Below, one piece after another: positions 7,974-16,973 of a stretch of DNA of 64,000 bases. Each line of letters opens with the position of its first letter. Within the stretch, counting starts at the first letter, position 1. The stretch is taken from NCBI RefSeq assembly GCF_001028175.1, contig NZ_AEJF01000136.1, positions 20,867 to 84,866 on the forward strand, given 5' to 3'. The position numbers and the translations under genes are program-made. The notes beneath the pieces are model-generated. The model was not told the DNA's origin and did no database searches. It saw nothing but the letters and a program-made list of their open reading frames with translations. The DNA is from Caballeronia mineralivorans PML1(12). Lineage in GTDB: Bacteria; Pseudomonadota; Gammaproteobacteria; Burkholderiales; Burkholderiaceae.

Positions 7974-9527
7974 TCACCCCGCCGGGAACCTCACCAAAAT
8001 ACGGCTGAACGGCACCGTCCTGTCGACGGTAACTGCGCCCGCGCCCTTGCCCGCGTACGTGGTTACGAGCCGCATGCCGAGGCCCGTGCCCTGCGGCTTC
8101 GGGAAGTCGATAGGAAAACCGTCCCCCTCGTCCTCCACCGAGAGCAGCACGACATCGCCGGATCGTTCCAGCTTTACGCGCACTGTCCCGCGACCGTACT
8201 TGAGCGCGTTGGTCACCAGTTCCGCCGTGACGAGCCCGAGCGGCGCGAGCCGCGCGGCGGGCAGCACGATCGATTCCCCTTCCAGCGATACCTCCCGCCC
8301 CGCCGCCAGTTCAGCCAGATCGGCCGTCAAGCCTCGCAGGTAACTGGTGGCGTCCGTCGCTTCGGCGCCATCGTCCTGATAGAGCCGGTGATGCACCGAG
8401 CCGACCGTGCGCACGCGCGTGGCCGCGGCCTGCAGATGCGTCGCGACGGACTTGTCGCCGGCAAGATTCGCCTGCAGCGCGAGCAGCGTCTGCACGAGTT
8501 GAAGACTGTTGCGAACGCGGTGATGAACCTCCTTCATCATCAGCGCCGAATTTCCAAGCTGCGTTTCCTGGCTCGATACGAGCGCCGCGAGTTCTTCTTC
8601 GTTCTCGTGCCGTTCGGTGACATCGCGCATGGTCAGCACGATACGTTTTACGCTCTCGTCGGCATCGCGAACGGGCGCGACCGATACATCCCACCAGCGG
8701 GCATCGCCGGCGCGGGTCGTGCAGGGGCCTTCGAAGCGGACCGGTTCGCCTTCGGCCGATTTCGCCAGAGCTTGCAGGACTTTCGGGCGTTGATCCTCCG
8801 GCCACAGGTCGGCGCAAAACGTGCCGCCGATGTCTGCGAAGTCGTCGATGCTCAGCGCCGCCAGCCCGTTATCGTTCATGAATTCGATACCGCCATTCAG
8901 CGACAGCACCTGGATGCAGTCTGTGCTCGCGTTCAGCACGCTGGTGGAGAACAGCTCGTCGGCGCCGGTCTGCGATTCTGCAGCTAGCCGTTCGCGGCCC
9001 ATGGAGATGACGTTCGCGATTGCTTCCAGGAAAACGATGTCCGTTTCGGTGAAGTCTTCGTCGTCGGAGCTATCGGCTTCGAGCACGCCGAAGGTTTCCG
9101 GAATGCCGCGGATGGGGACGTTGATGGCGCGCTTGATGCCGTGGCGAGCGAGCAGGTCGGGCGTGCGGAACCGATGTTCGGTGCCCAGATGATTCGATAG
9201 CACCGGGCGACCGCTGGCGAACGCGTGGCCGGCGGGGCTGGCGTCGTCGGCGCCGAGTTCCGTGGTGCCGATGTCTGCGGGGTCCCAGCCTACTCCGGCT
9301 TCGAGTACGAAGGTTTCACTTTCGGGCTGATAGCGGAGCACCTTGGCAAAACGCGAGCGCAATCCAGCCGATACCGCCTTGCATGCCTCGTCGAGGAGCG
9401 CGTTGGCGCTGTGTACCCGCAGGACGGAGGTCGCGAATTGCACGGCGATCTCGTGCTGCAGGCGCAAGCGGCTCACCGACCGGTCGATGGCGCTGCGGAT
9501 GGTTTCTTCGGGTGGCAATGCATCCAT
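7974..9527 (-). CDS. GAF-PAS sensor histidine kinase (HisKA_2 type)
   Basis: A soluble sensor kinase of 517 residues. A GAF domain (about 20-180) contains GIKRAINVPIRG and GVLEADS, a PAS/PAC domain (about 195-325) contains ASTDCIQVLSLNG, the HisKA_2 dimerisation domain has the phospho-acceptor box MKEVHHRVRNSLQLV (about 330-345), and the HATPase_c domain ends with DEGDGFP and GTGLGMRLV. No membrane segment is visible, so it senses a cytoplasmic signal. The start was placed at 9527 because AAGGAG precedes it; an upstream in-frame ATG at 9557 lacks one. No response regulator lies beside it, so it is an orphan kinase in this window. Confidence 0.87.
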   Translation of the reverse strand: MDALPPEETIRSAIDRSVSRLRLQHEIAVQFATSVLRVHSANALLDEACKAVSAGLRSRFAKVLRYQPESETFVLEAGVGWDPADIGTTELGADDASPAGHAFASGRPVLSNHLGTEHRFRTPDLLARHGIKRAINVPIRGIPETFGVLEADSSDDEDFTETDIVFLEAIANVISMGRERLAAESQTGADELFSTSVLNASTDCIQVLSLNGGIEFMNDNGLAALSIDDFADIGGTFCADLWPEDQRPKVLQALAKSAEGEPVRFEGPCTTRAGDARWWDVSVAPVRDADESVKRIVLTMRDVTERHENEEELAALVSSQETQLGNSALMMKEVHHRVRNSLQLVQTLLALQANLAGDKSVATHLQAAATRVRTVGSVHHRLYQDDGAEATDATSYLRGLTADLAELAAGREVSLEGESIVLPAARLAPLGLVTAELVTNALKYGRGTVRVKLERSGDVVLLSVEDEGDGFPIDFPKPQGTGLGMRLVTTYAGKGAGAVTVDRTVPFSRILVRFPAG

Positions 9528-9623
9528 CGGGTTCTCCTTGACCGCGGCGTCGCCCATGATTTTTTCGGCGATGCATGCGCAAGGGGTAATTCTAACCGTG
9601 GAGATTAAAAAGCCGCAGGAGTA

Positions 9624-9639
9624 GGGGTGTTCGCACCCC
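9624..9639. other. UUCG-loop hairpin in the region upstream of the histidine kinase
   Basis: GGGGTG-TTCG-CACCCC forms a perfect six-pair stem with a UUCG loop, 97 bp upstream of the kinase start. No U-tract follows on either strand, so it is not a classical intrinsic terminator. It could lie in the 5' leader of the kinase mRNA. The adjoining bases CCGACCA also occur in the hairpin at 50341-50367. Confidence 0.35.
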
Positions 9640-9714
9640 CGACCAACGAGCGCCAGCAGATCCTTACCAACCCCAAGTGCGAACGAACCCCGCCGCCCTT
9701 GGTGTAATCCCGAA

Positions 9715-9746
9715 TGTTACAATCATAACAACCGGGTGTTAGAATA
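9715..9746. promoter_or_regulatory. Candidate DeoR-type operator upstream of deoC
   Basis: TGTTA-N6-TAACA forms an inverted repeat at 9715-9730, and TGTTAGAATA follows at 9737-9746; the latter matches the half-site of the E. coli DeoR operator (TGTTAGAA/TTCTAACA). Both lie just upstream of the first gene of the deoxyribose-type operon. Similar TTGTTA/TAACAA arms occur upstream of the DeoR-family gene at the other end of the operon, so the repressor probably binds both places. Confidence 0.5.
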
Positions 9747-9766
9747 ATGCATCGATTAACCGAAAA

Positions 9767-10807
9767 ATGTTGTGCACCGCACAACCGGCCACGCTCATGC
9801 TCGATGTTGCTTCTCAACCCGTTATCCCCTTGCGCGGCAAACCGCCTTCCACTCACGCGGAACAGCGCAATCCCGGCGTGCCGCTGGATCTCTCCTGGGT
9901 CGACGGCCTGCGAGTCAATCAATCAGCAGTCAGCCGCCGCGTCAGCACGCTCGGCACGCGCCGCTCGGTTAAAAAGGACGCGCAAGCAGCGTGGTTGCTC
10001 AAGGCCATCACCTGCATCGACCTGACCACCCTCAATGGCGACGACACCGCCGCACGCGTCGAACGCTTATGCGCCAAAGCGCGTCGTCCGATTCGCGACG
10101 ATTTATTGGACGCGCTCGGCATGCCGCCCGGCTCCATCAAGACCGGTGCAGTGTGCGTATATCACCGCTTCGTCGGCACGGCAGTCGCAGCGCTTGCGGG
10201 TAGCGGTATCCCGGTCGCAGCCGTATCCACGGGCTTTCCCGCCGGCCTTATCCCGCATCCGCTGAAGTTGAAAGAGATCGAGGCATCGGTGACAGACGGC
10301 GCGGCGGAAATCGATATCGTCGTCACGCGTGAACACGTGCTCACCGGCAACTGGCAAGCGCTCTACGACGAAATGCATGACTTCCGCGCAGCGTGCGGCC
10401 CGGCGCATATCAAAGCCATTCTCGCGACCGGCGACATCCGCACGCTCTCGAACATCGCCAAGGCCTCAATGGTTTGCATGATGGCCGGCGCCGATTTCAT
10501 CAAGACCTCCACCGGCAAGGAAGGCGTCAACGCCACGCTCGACGTTTCCCTCGTCATGGTGCGCATGATCCGCGAATACCTTGAACGGACGGGCATGATG
10601 ATCGGCTTCAAACCAGCGGGTGGCGTGTCCACCGCCAAGTCGGTGCTCGAATACCAGATCCTGATGAAGGAAGAGCTGGGCCGCGAATGGCTCGAACCGG
10701 AGCTCTTTCGTATAGGCGCATCGAGTCTGCTCGCCGATATCGAACGGCAACTCGAGCATCACGTCACCGGCCGCTACTCGGCTTTCCATCGACATCCGGT
10801 TGCTTGA
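9767..10807 (+). CDS. deoC: Deoxyribose-phosphate aldolase, animal-type long form
   Basis: The enzyme cleaves 2-deoxyribose-5-phosphate to glyceraldehyde-3-phosphate and acetaldehyde. At 346 residues it is much longer than E. coli DeoC (about 259) and matches the animal DERA type: an N-terminal extension with DLSWVDGLRVNQSAV, then AAWLLKAITCIDLTTLNGDD, the Schiff-base lysine 246 in ADFIKTSTGKEG, GFKPAGG, and a C-terminal RIGASSLLADIERQ/HHVTGRYSAFH end. The ATG at 9767 is used; an in-frame ATG at 9797 is possible and would still keep the conserved core. It is the first gene of an eight-gene operon, and its end sits 34 bp before the ALDH gene. Confidence 0.93.
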   Translation: MLCTAQPATLMLDVASQPVIPLRGKPPSTHAEQRNPGVPLDLSWVDGLRVNQSAVSRRVSTLGTRRSVKKDAQAAWLLKAITCIDLTTLNGDDTAARVERLCAKARRPIRDDLLDALGMPPGSIKTGAVCVYHRFVGTAVAALAGSGIPVAAVSTGFPAGLIPHPLKLKEIEASVTDGAAEIDIVVTREHVLTGNWQALYDEMHDFRAACGPAHIKAILATGDIRTLSNIAKASMVCMMAGADFIKTSTGKEGVNATLDVSLVMVRMIREYLERTGMMIGFKPAGGVSTAKSVLEYQILMKEELGREWLEPELFRIGASSLLADIERQLEHHVTGRYSAFHRHPVA

Positions 10808-10841
10808 ATCAGCACCGCATCATCTCTTACACGAGCTCCCC

Positions 10842-13229
10842 ATGAGCGTAGCCGACTACTTCTCCTCGATGGATTACGGACCTGCACCGGAAGACGACGG
10901 CGCCGTGCGCGCCTGGCTGGATCAACACACGAACGGCTTCGGTCATTTCATCGACGGCGCCTTTCGCGCACCATCGGCGGGTGAGCAGTTCGACTCGCTG
11001 GAACCCGCTACCGGGCGCGTGCTTGCGAGTATCGCGCAAGGCGATCAAGCGGATATCGACGCAGCCGTCGATGCCGCGCATCGCGCCTTACCCGCGTGGC
11101 AAGCGCTCGGCGGCGCGGGCCGTGCACGGCATTTGTACGCGCTCTCGCGGATGGTGCAGCGTCATGCCCGCCTGTTCGCCGTGCTCGAATCGCTCGATAA
11201 CGGCAAGCCGATTCGCGAGTCGCGCGACATCGATATCCCTCTTGTAGCAAGGCATTTCCTGCATCACGCAGGCTGGGCGCAATTGCAGGATCGCGAGTTT
11301 GCCGACTGGGCGCCGCTGGGCGTGATCGGCCAGATCGTGCCGTGGAATTTTCCGCTGCTGATGCTCTCGTGGAAGATCGCACCGGCGCTCGCGCTGGGTA
11401 ATTGCGTGGTGCTGAAGCCCGCCGAATACACGCCGCTGAGCGCGTTGTTGTTTGCCGAATTAGCAGCGCGTGCAGGTTTGCCGGCGGGCGTGCTGAACGT
11501 AGTCACCGGCGATGGCCGCACCGGCGCCGCATTGGTCGAGCATCCGCGCGTAGCGAAGATTGCGTTCACCGGATCGACGGAAGTGGGCAGGCAAATTCGT
11601 ATTGCCACAGCAGGCTCGGGCAAGTCGCTAACACTGGAGCTCGGTGGCAAGTCGCCGTTCATCGTGTTCGATGACGCCGATCTCGACAGCGCCGTGGAAG
11701 GTGTCGTCGATGCTATCTGGTTCAACCAGGGCCAGGTGTGTTGCGCGGGTTCGCGGCTGCTGGTGCAGGAAGGCGTGGAGAAGCGCTTCATTGATAAACT
11801 GAAACGTCGCATGGACACGCTGCGCGTTGGGCCGTCGCTCGACAAGGGCATCGATCTGGGCGCAATCGTGGATACCGTGCAGCTCGAACGTATTCGTGCG
11901 CTGGTTGAGCGCGGCGTGCAGGAAGGCTGTGAGATTCATCAGCCCAAGGGCTTGCGCATGCCCGAGCAAGGCGCGTTTTATCCGCCTACTTTGGTGACCA
12001 ACGTCGCGCCTGCGTCCACGCTCGCGCAAGAGGAAATCTTCGGGCCGGTGCTGGTGACAATGAGCTTTCGCACACCCGACGAAGCCGTTGCGCTGGCGAA
12101 TCATTCGCGCTATGGACTGGCGGCGAGCGTGTGGAGCGAGACCATCGGCCGCGCGCTGGATATTGCGCCGCGTTTGCAATGCGGCGTGGTCTGGATCAAC
12201 GCGACCAATCTCTTCGATGCAAGCGTCGGCTTTGGCGGTTATCGCGAGTCGGGCTTCGGCCGCGAAGGCGGACGCGAGGGGATTTACGAGTATCTGAAGC
12301 TGCGTGCGTGGACTAAGCTGGCCGTTCGCTCGAACGCTACCGCGACGCATGCTCAGTCCGCTGCCACCGAGAGCAATGTCAGCGCGCTCGATCGCACCGC
12401 GAAGTTGTTCATCGGCGGCAAGCAGGTTCGGCCGGACAGCGGTTACTCGCGGCTCGTGCATGCACCGTCGGGGGCGATCGTAGGTGAAGTGGGCGAGGGC
12501 AATCGCAAGGACGTGCGCAACGCGGTCGCGGCGGCGCGCAGTGCTGAAAAGTGGTCACAAGCCAGCACGCATAACCGTGCTCAAGTACTGTATTACCTCG
12601 CGGAAAACCTGTCGGCGCGTGCAGATGAATTTGCTAAGCAGCTCACGGCACGGACAGGCGTTTCTTCCGCCGACGCCGAGCGTGAAGTCGAAGCATCGAT
12701 CACGCGTTTGTTCACCTACGGCGCATGGGCCGACAAGTTCGATGGCGCAGTGCACTCGCCGCCGCTAAGAGGCGTTGCGCTGGCGATGCATGAACCGCTT
12801 GGCGTGATCGGCGTGGTGTGTCCGGACGAAGCGCCGTTGCTTGGCCTCGTCTCGCTGATTGCACCGGCGCTTGCGCTGGGTAATCGTGTGGTCGCGGTGC
12901 CGAGCGAAACATGTCCGCTGATGGCGACGGATTTTTATCAGGTGGTGGAGACTTCGGATGTGCCGCCGGGCGCGTTGAACATCGTCACGGGTGAGCGCAA
13001 AGCGCTGGCTTCGACCCTGGCAAAACACGACGATGTCGACGCGTTGTGGTGCTTCGGCGGCGCGGATTTATCGACGGTGGCGGAGCGCGAGTCGGTGGGG
13101 AACCTGAAGCGCACGTTCGTCGATCATGGCCGCGTGTTCGACTGGTTCGACACCGCAGCCAGCGAAGGCCTGCCGTTCTTGCGCCAAGCCGTGCAAGTGA
13201 AGAACATCTGGATCCCGTACGGCGACTAA
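10842..13229 (+). CDS. ALDH16-type two-domain aldehyde dehydrogenase
   Basis: The product (795 residues) is about 300 residues longer than an ordinary aldehyde dehydrogenase. The first 500 residues are a full ALDH: PWNFPLLML (167-175), FTGSTEVGR (242-250), catalytic glutamate in LELGG (266) and catalytic cysteine in GQVC (300). From about 515 to 795 there is a second ALDH-like domain with PLGVIGVVCPDEAP and a conserved-looking KNIWIPYGD end, but no LELGG or GQxC, so it is non-catalytic. This architecture is that of the ALDH16 family. In this operon it probably oxidises the acetaldehyde made by DeoC to acetate (inference). The start was moved to the ATG at 10842; the open frame upstream overlaps deoC. 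Confidence 0.9.
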   Translation: MSVADYFSSMDYGPAPEDDGAVRAWLDQHTNGFGHFIDGAFRAPSAGEQFDSLEPATGRVLASIAQGDQADIDAAVDAAHRALPAWQALGGAGRARHLYALSRMVQRHARLFAVLESLDNGKPIRESRDIDIPLVARHFLHHAGWAQLQDREFADWAPLGVIGQIVPWNFPLLMLSWKIAPALALGNCVVLKPAEYTPLSALLFAELAARAGLPAGVLNVVTGDGRTGAALVEHPRVAKIAFTGSTEVGRQIRIATAGSGKSLTLELGGKSPFIVFDDADLDSAVEGVVDAIWFNQGQVCCAGSRLLVQEGVEKRFIDKLKRRMDTLRVGPSLDKGIDLGAIVDTVQLERIRALVERGVQEGCEIHQPKGLRMPEQGAFYPPTLVTNVAPASTLAQEEIFGPVLVTMSFRTPDEAVALANHSRYGLAASVWSETIGRALDIAPRLQCGVVWINATNLFDASVGFGGYRESGFGREGGREGIYEYLKLRAWTKLAVRSNATATHAQSAATESNVSALDRTAKLFIGGKQVRPDSGYSRLVHAPSGAIVGEVGEGNRKDVRNAVAAARSAEKWSQASTHNRAQVLYYLAENLSARADEFAKQLTARTGVSSADAEREVEASITRLFTYGAWADKFDGAVHSPPLRGVALAMHEPLGVIGVVCPDEAPLLGLVSLIAPALALGNRVVAVPSETCPLMATDFYQVVETSDVPPGALNIVTGERKALASTLAKHDDVDALWCFGGADLSTVAERESVGNLKRTFVDHGRVFDWFDTAASEGLPFLRQAVQVKNIWIPYGD

Positions 13230-13321
13230 ACGCCAGCCGTGCGGGTTCGAAGCAGACGAATTAGTATCATGAGCGATGACCTCGCAACACAGCGAGGCAC
13301 GCTCAACATGAAGGAGACGCA

Positions 13322-13810
13322 ATGCTGAAGAACCTCGATCCGCTGCTGAATGCCGACGTCCTGCACGCCCTGTGCGCGATGGGCCATGGCGATGAAGTCG
13401 TGATCTGCGACGCGAATTTTCCCGCCGATTCGGTCGCGCGCCAAACGGTGCTCGGTCATGTGCTGCGACTCGATGGCGTGAACGCGCCGCGCGCGATCCG
13501 CGCGGTGTTGTCGGTGTTGCCGCTGGACAGCTTCGTCGATCATCCGGCCGAGCGCATGGAAGTGGTCGGCGACGCAAACGCGCTCCCCGCCGTGCAGCGC
13601 GAAGCACAAACTGAAGTGGATGCCGCCGAAGGGCACGCGACGCCCTTCGCTTCCATCGAACGTTTCGCGTTTTATGAACGCGCCAAAAAAGCCTATTGCG
13701 TGATCGCCACTGGCGAAGCGCGCGGTTATGGCTGCTTTATCTTCAAGAAGGGCGTGAATCTCGCGCCCGATGCTCCAGCTGCAGCTTTGGGTTCGGAGAG
13801 CGCGCGATGA
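13322..13810 (+). CDS. RbsD/FucU family sugar mutarotase
   Basis: A 162-residue member of the RbsD/FucU fold, which interconverts sugar anomers or ring forms before phosphorylation. Family features are LLNADVLHALCAMGHGDEVVICDANFP at the N-terminus, including the GHGD motif, and YERAKKAYCVIATGEARGYG near the C-terminus. The ATG has AAGGAGA 7 bases upstream. It follows the aldehyde dehydrogenase by 92 bp, and its stop overlaps the ribokinase start (ATGA). It presumably prepares the imported pentose or deoxypentose for the kinase. Confidence 0.88.
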   Translation: MLKNLDPLLNADVLHALCAMGHGDEVVICDANFPADSVARQTVLGHVLRLDGVNAPRAIRAVLSVLPLDSFVDHPAERMEVVGDANALPAVQREAQTEVDAAEGHATPFASIERFAFYERAKKAYCVIATGEARGYGCFIFKKGVNLAPDAPAAALGSESAR

Positions 13811-14763
13811 ACCGCGGCGTCGTCATCCTCGGCATCTACGTAACGGATCTCACGTTTCGCGCCGAGCGCATGCCGTTGCTTGGCGAGACGATCGCCGGAT
13901 CGGCATTTGCGATGGGACCCGGCGGCAAGGGCTCGAACCAGGCCGTGGCCGCAGCGCGTGCCGGTGCCCACGTGGTCTTCTGCACGCGCCTCGGTGCCGA
14001 CGCATTCGGCGACATTGCGCGCTCGACCTGGGCCGCCGAAGGCATCACGGCACGGGCGATATCCACGGATGGCGTGGCCACGGGCGCAGCGCACATCTTC
14101 GTCGACGATGCAACGGGCGGCAACGCGATCATCGTTGCAGCGGGTGCGGCTGGACGGTTATGCCCTGAAGACGTCGAAGCGATCGAAGCGGATATCGCGG
14201 CCGCCGCTGTGTTCGTCACGCAGCTTGAACAACCCGTTCCCGCCGCCAGGCGCGGACTCGAACTCGCGCGTCGCCATGGTGTGACAACCGTGTTCAATCC
14301 GGCGCCTGCGTTGCCACTCGAGGACGACATCTTCCCGCTCTGCGACTACATCACGCCGAACGAAACCGAAGCAACGGCGCTGACGGGTATCGCGATAACG
14401 TCCGTCGACGACGCGCGCCGTGCAGCCGATGCCTTGCTTACCAAGGGCGTAGGTGCCGTGATTGTGACGCTGGGCGAAGCGGGTGCGTTGCTGCATACGC
14501 CGGAGCAATCGGTGCTCGTGCCGGCCTTCAATTGCGGTCGCGTGGTCGAGACCGCAGGCGCGGGCGACGGTTTTACTGGCGGGTTCGCCGCAGCGCTTGC
14601 GCGCGGTGAAAACCCGTTGAACGCCGTGCGTTTTGGCTGCGCGCTCGCTAGCTTGTCCGTCACGCGTGCGGGCACCGCACCGTCGATGCCGACGCTCGCC
14701 GAGATCGAAGCGGTGCTCGGCGAAGCTGCGAAGTCCGGCAGCGTGTTGGCTCAACATTCCTGA
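13807..14763 (+). CDS. Ribokinase/PfkB family sugar kinase (probable deoxyribokinase)
   Basis: A 318-residue PfkB-family kinase. The first signature, GPGGKGSNQAVAAARAGA (about 38-55), and the second, ETAGAGDGFTGGFAAAL with the catalytic aspartate (about 251-267), are both intact. The start overlaps the mutarotase stop as ATGA, showing translational coupling; the frame upstream of it is not part of the gene. With deoC in the same operon, the likely reaction is ATP-dependent phosphorylation of 2-deoxyribose to the 5-phosphate, although ribose cannot be excluded. Confidence 0.9.
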   Translation: MNRGVVILGIYVTDLTFRAERMPLLGETIAGSAFAMGPGGKGSNQAVAAARAGAHVVFCTRLGADAFGDIARSTWAAEGITARAISTDGVATGAAHIFVDDATGGNAIIVAAGAAGRLCPEDVEAIEADIAAAAVFVTQLEQPVPAARRGLELARRHGVTTVFNPAPALPLEDDIFPLCDYITPNETEATALTGIAITSVDDARRAADALLTKGVGAVIVTLGEAGALLHTPEQSVLVPAFNCGRVVETAGAGDGFTGGFAAALARGENPLNAVRFGCALASLSVTRAGTAPSMPTLAEIEAVLGEAAKSGSVLAQHS

Positions 14764-14779
14764 ACGGAGGAGCGCCTCG

Positions 14780-15814
14780 ATGAACACATCGAAATGGCTC
14801 GCCGACCGGCAACTGAATTTCCTGGTCGCCGTGAACCTGCTGGTCGTGATTGTCGCGACCGCGTTGTCACATGGCCAGTTCGTCGATATCGACAACCTCC
14901 AGTCGATGGGCAGCCAGTTGCCCGAGCTCGGCTTGCTCGCGCTCGGCATCATGCTCTCGATGGTGTCGGGCAATGGCGGCATCGACTTGTCGGGCGTCGC
15001 GCTCGCCAATCTTTCGGGCATGGTCGCGGCGCAACTGCTGCCGATGCTCGTCTCCGCCGATAACTCGCCGTCGCTCTATACCGCGGTGTTTTGCGCGATC
15101 ACCGTGGCGCTCGGCGCAGCAGGCGGTTTGATGAACGGCGTGATCATCGCGCGCCTGAAACTCACGCCGATCCTCTGCACGCTCGGTACCTCGCTGCTCT
15201 TCACCGGCATAGCCGTGGTGCTGAGCAATGGTGCTTCAGTGCGAGTGGAATACGTCGATGCACTCTCCAACATCGGCAACGGCACCTTCCTGCAAGTTCC
15301 CATCTCGCTGTGGATTTTCGTGGCCACGGTGTTGTTGCTCGGCTGGGTGTTGAAACGCACGCCCTTCGGTTTGCGGCTCTATCTGATGGGCACGAATCCG
15401 AAAGCCGCGTTCTACGCCGGCATTCCGCGCGACCGCATGCTGATCCTGACCTATGGCATGTGCGGCGTGCTTGCGTCGTTAGCGGGTCTTATCAGCGCGA
15501 CGCATACGTCCAGCGCGAAGTGGGACTACGGCAATTCGTATCTGCTGATCGCGATCCTGATTGCCGTGATGGGCGGCGTGAATCCGGCGGGTGGTTATGG
15601 CCGGATCGTGTGCGTGTTCCTGGCCGCGACCGTGCTCCAGTTCCTGTCGAGCTTGTTCAACCTGCTCGGCGTGTCGCAGTTCTTCGGCGACTGTGCGTGG
15701 GGTTTCCTGCTGCTGGCGTCGCTTGCGCTGGCGGGTGGAGAGCGCGTGCGCGCCATCTTCGGGCTCGGCGGCGCCGCGCCCATTTCGAAAGTGTCAAAGC
15801 CGCCAGCGGCTTGA
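14780..15814 (+). CDS. Sugar ABC transporter permease (RbsC-like)
   Basis: A 344-residue inner membrane protein with about eight to ten hydrophobic segments and the BPD_transp_2 features of sugar permeases, such as LALGIMLSMVSGNGGIDLSGV, NGVIIARLKLTPILCTLGTS and LMGTNPKAAFYAGI. The start at 14780 has CGGAGGAG upstream. It lies 16 bp after the kinase gene. With the second permease (18500) it probably forms a heterodimeric channel served by the single fused ATPase. Confidence 0.88.
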   Translation: MNTSKWLADRQLNFLVAVNLLVVIVATALSHGQFVDIDNLQSMGSQLPELGLLALGIMLSMVSGNGGIDLSGVALANLSGMVAAQLLPMLVSADNSPSLYTAVFCAITVALGAAGGLMNGVIIARLKLTPILCTLGTSLLFTGIAVVLSNGASVRVEYVDALSNIGNGTFLQVPISLWIFVATVLLLGWVLKRTPFGLRLYLMGTNPKAAFYAGIPRDRMLILTYGMCGVLASLAGLISATHTSSAKWDYGNSYLLIAILIAVMGGVNPAGGYGRIVCVFLAATVLQFLSSLFNLLGVSQFFGDCAWGFLLLASLALAGGERVRAIFGLGGAAPISKVSKPPAA

Positions 15815-15890
15815 CCTGACTTCGAGCTTCCTCGGGCTTCAAAACTTCACCTCATGTGCAGCACATACAAACCATAACGGAGACAAACGC

Positions 15891-16895
15891 ATGAAACTCA
15901 GTCGAATCGCCATCGCGCTCACCGCAGTCACGCTTGCGGCCGGAGCCATTGCTGTCGCGCAGGCCGCGACCGATGAAACCATCGTTACGGTGGTCAAGGT
16001 CACGGGTATCAACTGGTTCAACCGGATGGACGACGGCGTGAAGGAATTCGCCAAGAGCAACCCGGGCGTGAACGCGTATCAGACCGGGCCGGGACGCGCG
16101 GACGCTGCACAGCAACTGAAGATCATCGAAGATCTGATCGCGAAGAAGGTCACGGCGATCGCGGTCGTTCCCTACGATCCGCCGACGCTCGAACCGGCGC
16201 TCAAGAAAGCGATGGATCGCGGCATCAAGGTCGTTACGCATGAAGCGGACAACGAGAAGAACACGATGGTCGACATCGAAGCCTTCGACAACACCGCGTA
16301 CGGCGCGGGCCTGAACGAACGTCTTGCGAAGTGCATGGGTGATCAGGGCAAATGGGCGGTGCTGGTGGGCTCGCTTGGCAGCCGTTCGCAGGTTCAGTGG
16401 GCCGATGGTGGCATTGGCAATGCGAAGCAGAAGTACCCGAAGATGGATCTGGTCGAGCCGAAGCTTGAGACCAACAACGACGGCGAACGCGCGTATCAGG
16501 TTGCGAAGGAAGTGCTGCGCAAACACCCGGACCTGACGGGCTTCCAGGGGTCGTCGTCGCTGGATGTGATCGGCATCGGGCGTGCGGTGGAAGAGGCCGG
16601 CAAGGTTGGCAAGATCTGCGTGTACGGTACGGGTCTGCCGACGGAAGCCGGCAAGTTCCTGGAGAGCGGCGCGATCAACGGCATCGCGTTCTGGGATCCG
16701 AAGCTCGCCGGTATCGCGATGAACAAGGTCGCGAAAATGCTGATCGATGGCAAGACGGTGGAGAACGGCGCGGACCTGGGCATTGTTGGTTATAACAAGG
16801 TCACGGTAAGCAAAGGTCCGGGCAAGGGCATCATCGTGCGCGGCGCCGGCTGGGTGGACGTCGACAAGACCAACTACAAGCAGTATCCGTTCTGA
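15891..16895 (+). CDS. Periplasmic sugar-binding protein of ABC transporter
   Basis: A 334-residue exported binding protein. Residues 1-25 form a signal peptide ending AQAAT. The mature protein is a Peripla_BP_4 type I binding protein with KVTGINWFNRMDDGVKEFA, the mid-region IEDLIAKKVTAIAVVPYDPP and YNKVTVSKGPGKG at the end. Of the known groups it most resembles the AI-2/rhamnose-type binding proteins, but the ligand is probably the deoxypentose handled by the operon. ACGGAGAC precedes the ATG at 15891. A very strong hairpin just after the stop may protect its mRNA and raise its level over the downstream genes. Confidence 0.9.
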   Translation: MKLSRIAIALTAVTLAAGAIAVAQAATDETIVTVVKVTGINWFNRMDDGVKEFAKSNPGVNAYQTGPGRADAAQQLKIIEDLIAKKVTAIAVVPYDPPTLEPALKKAMDRGIKVVTHEADNEKNTMVDIEAFDNTAYGAGLNERLAKCMGDQGKWAVLVGSLGSRSQVQWADGGIGNAKQKYPKMDLVEPKLETNNDGERAYQVAKEVLRKHPDLTGFQGSSSLDVIGIGRAVEEAGKVGKICVYGTGLPTEAGKFLESGAINGIAFWDPKLAGIAMNKVAKMLIDGKTVENGADLGIVGYNKVTVSKGPGKGIIVRGAGWVDVDKTNYKQYPF

Positions 16896-16914
16896 TTTTT
16901 ATGCGGAAGCAGTA

Positions 16915-16941
16915 GGGCGCGCACGGCAGCCGTGCGCGCCC
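16915..16941 (+). other. Perfect 27-nt hairpin between binding-protein and ATPase genes
   Basis: The 13 bases from 16915 and the 13 bases up to 16941 are exact reverse complements around a single central base, and nearly all pairs are G-C. It lies 19 bp after the binding-protein stop and 32 bp before the ATPase start. No run of T follows, so it is better explained as an mRNA-stabilising or partial attenuation element within the operon, as known for binding-protein genes of other ABC operons, than as a true terminator. Confidence 0.6.
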
Positions 16942-16973
16942 TCTTGAGGAAGCTTGAAAGGGTCGAAGGTTCA

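Noticed and set aside
16915..16941. Reading the strong hairpin as the end of the sugar operon
   Set aside because: No T-run follows, and the ATPase and permease needed for transport lie directly after it.
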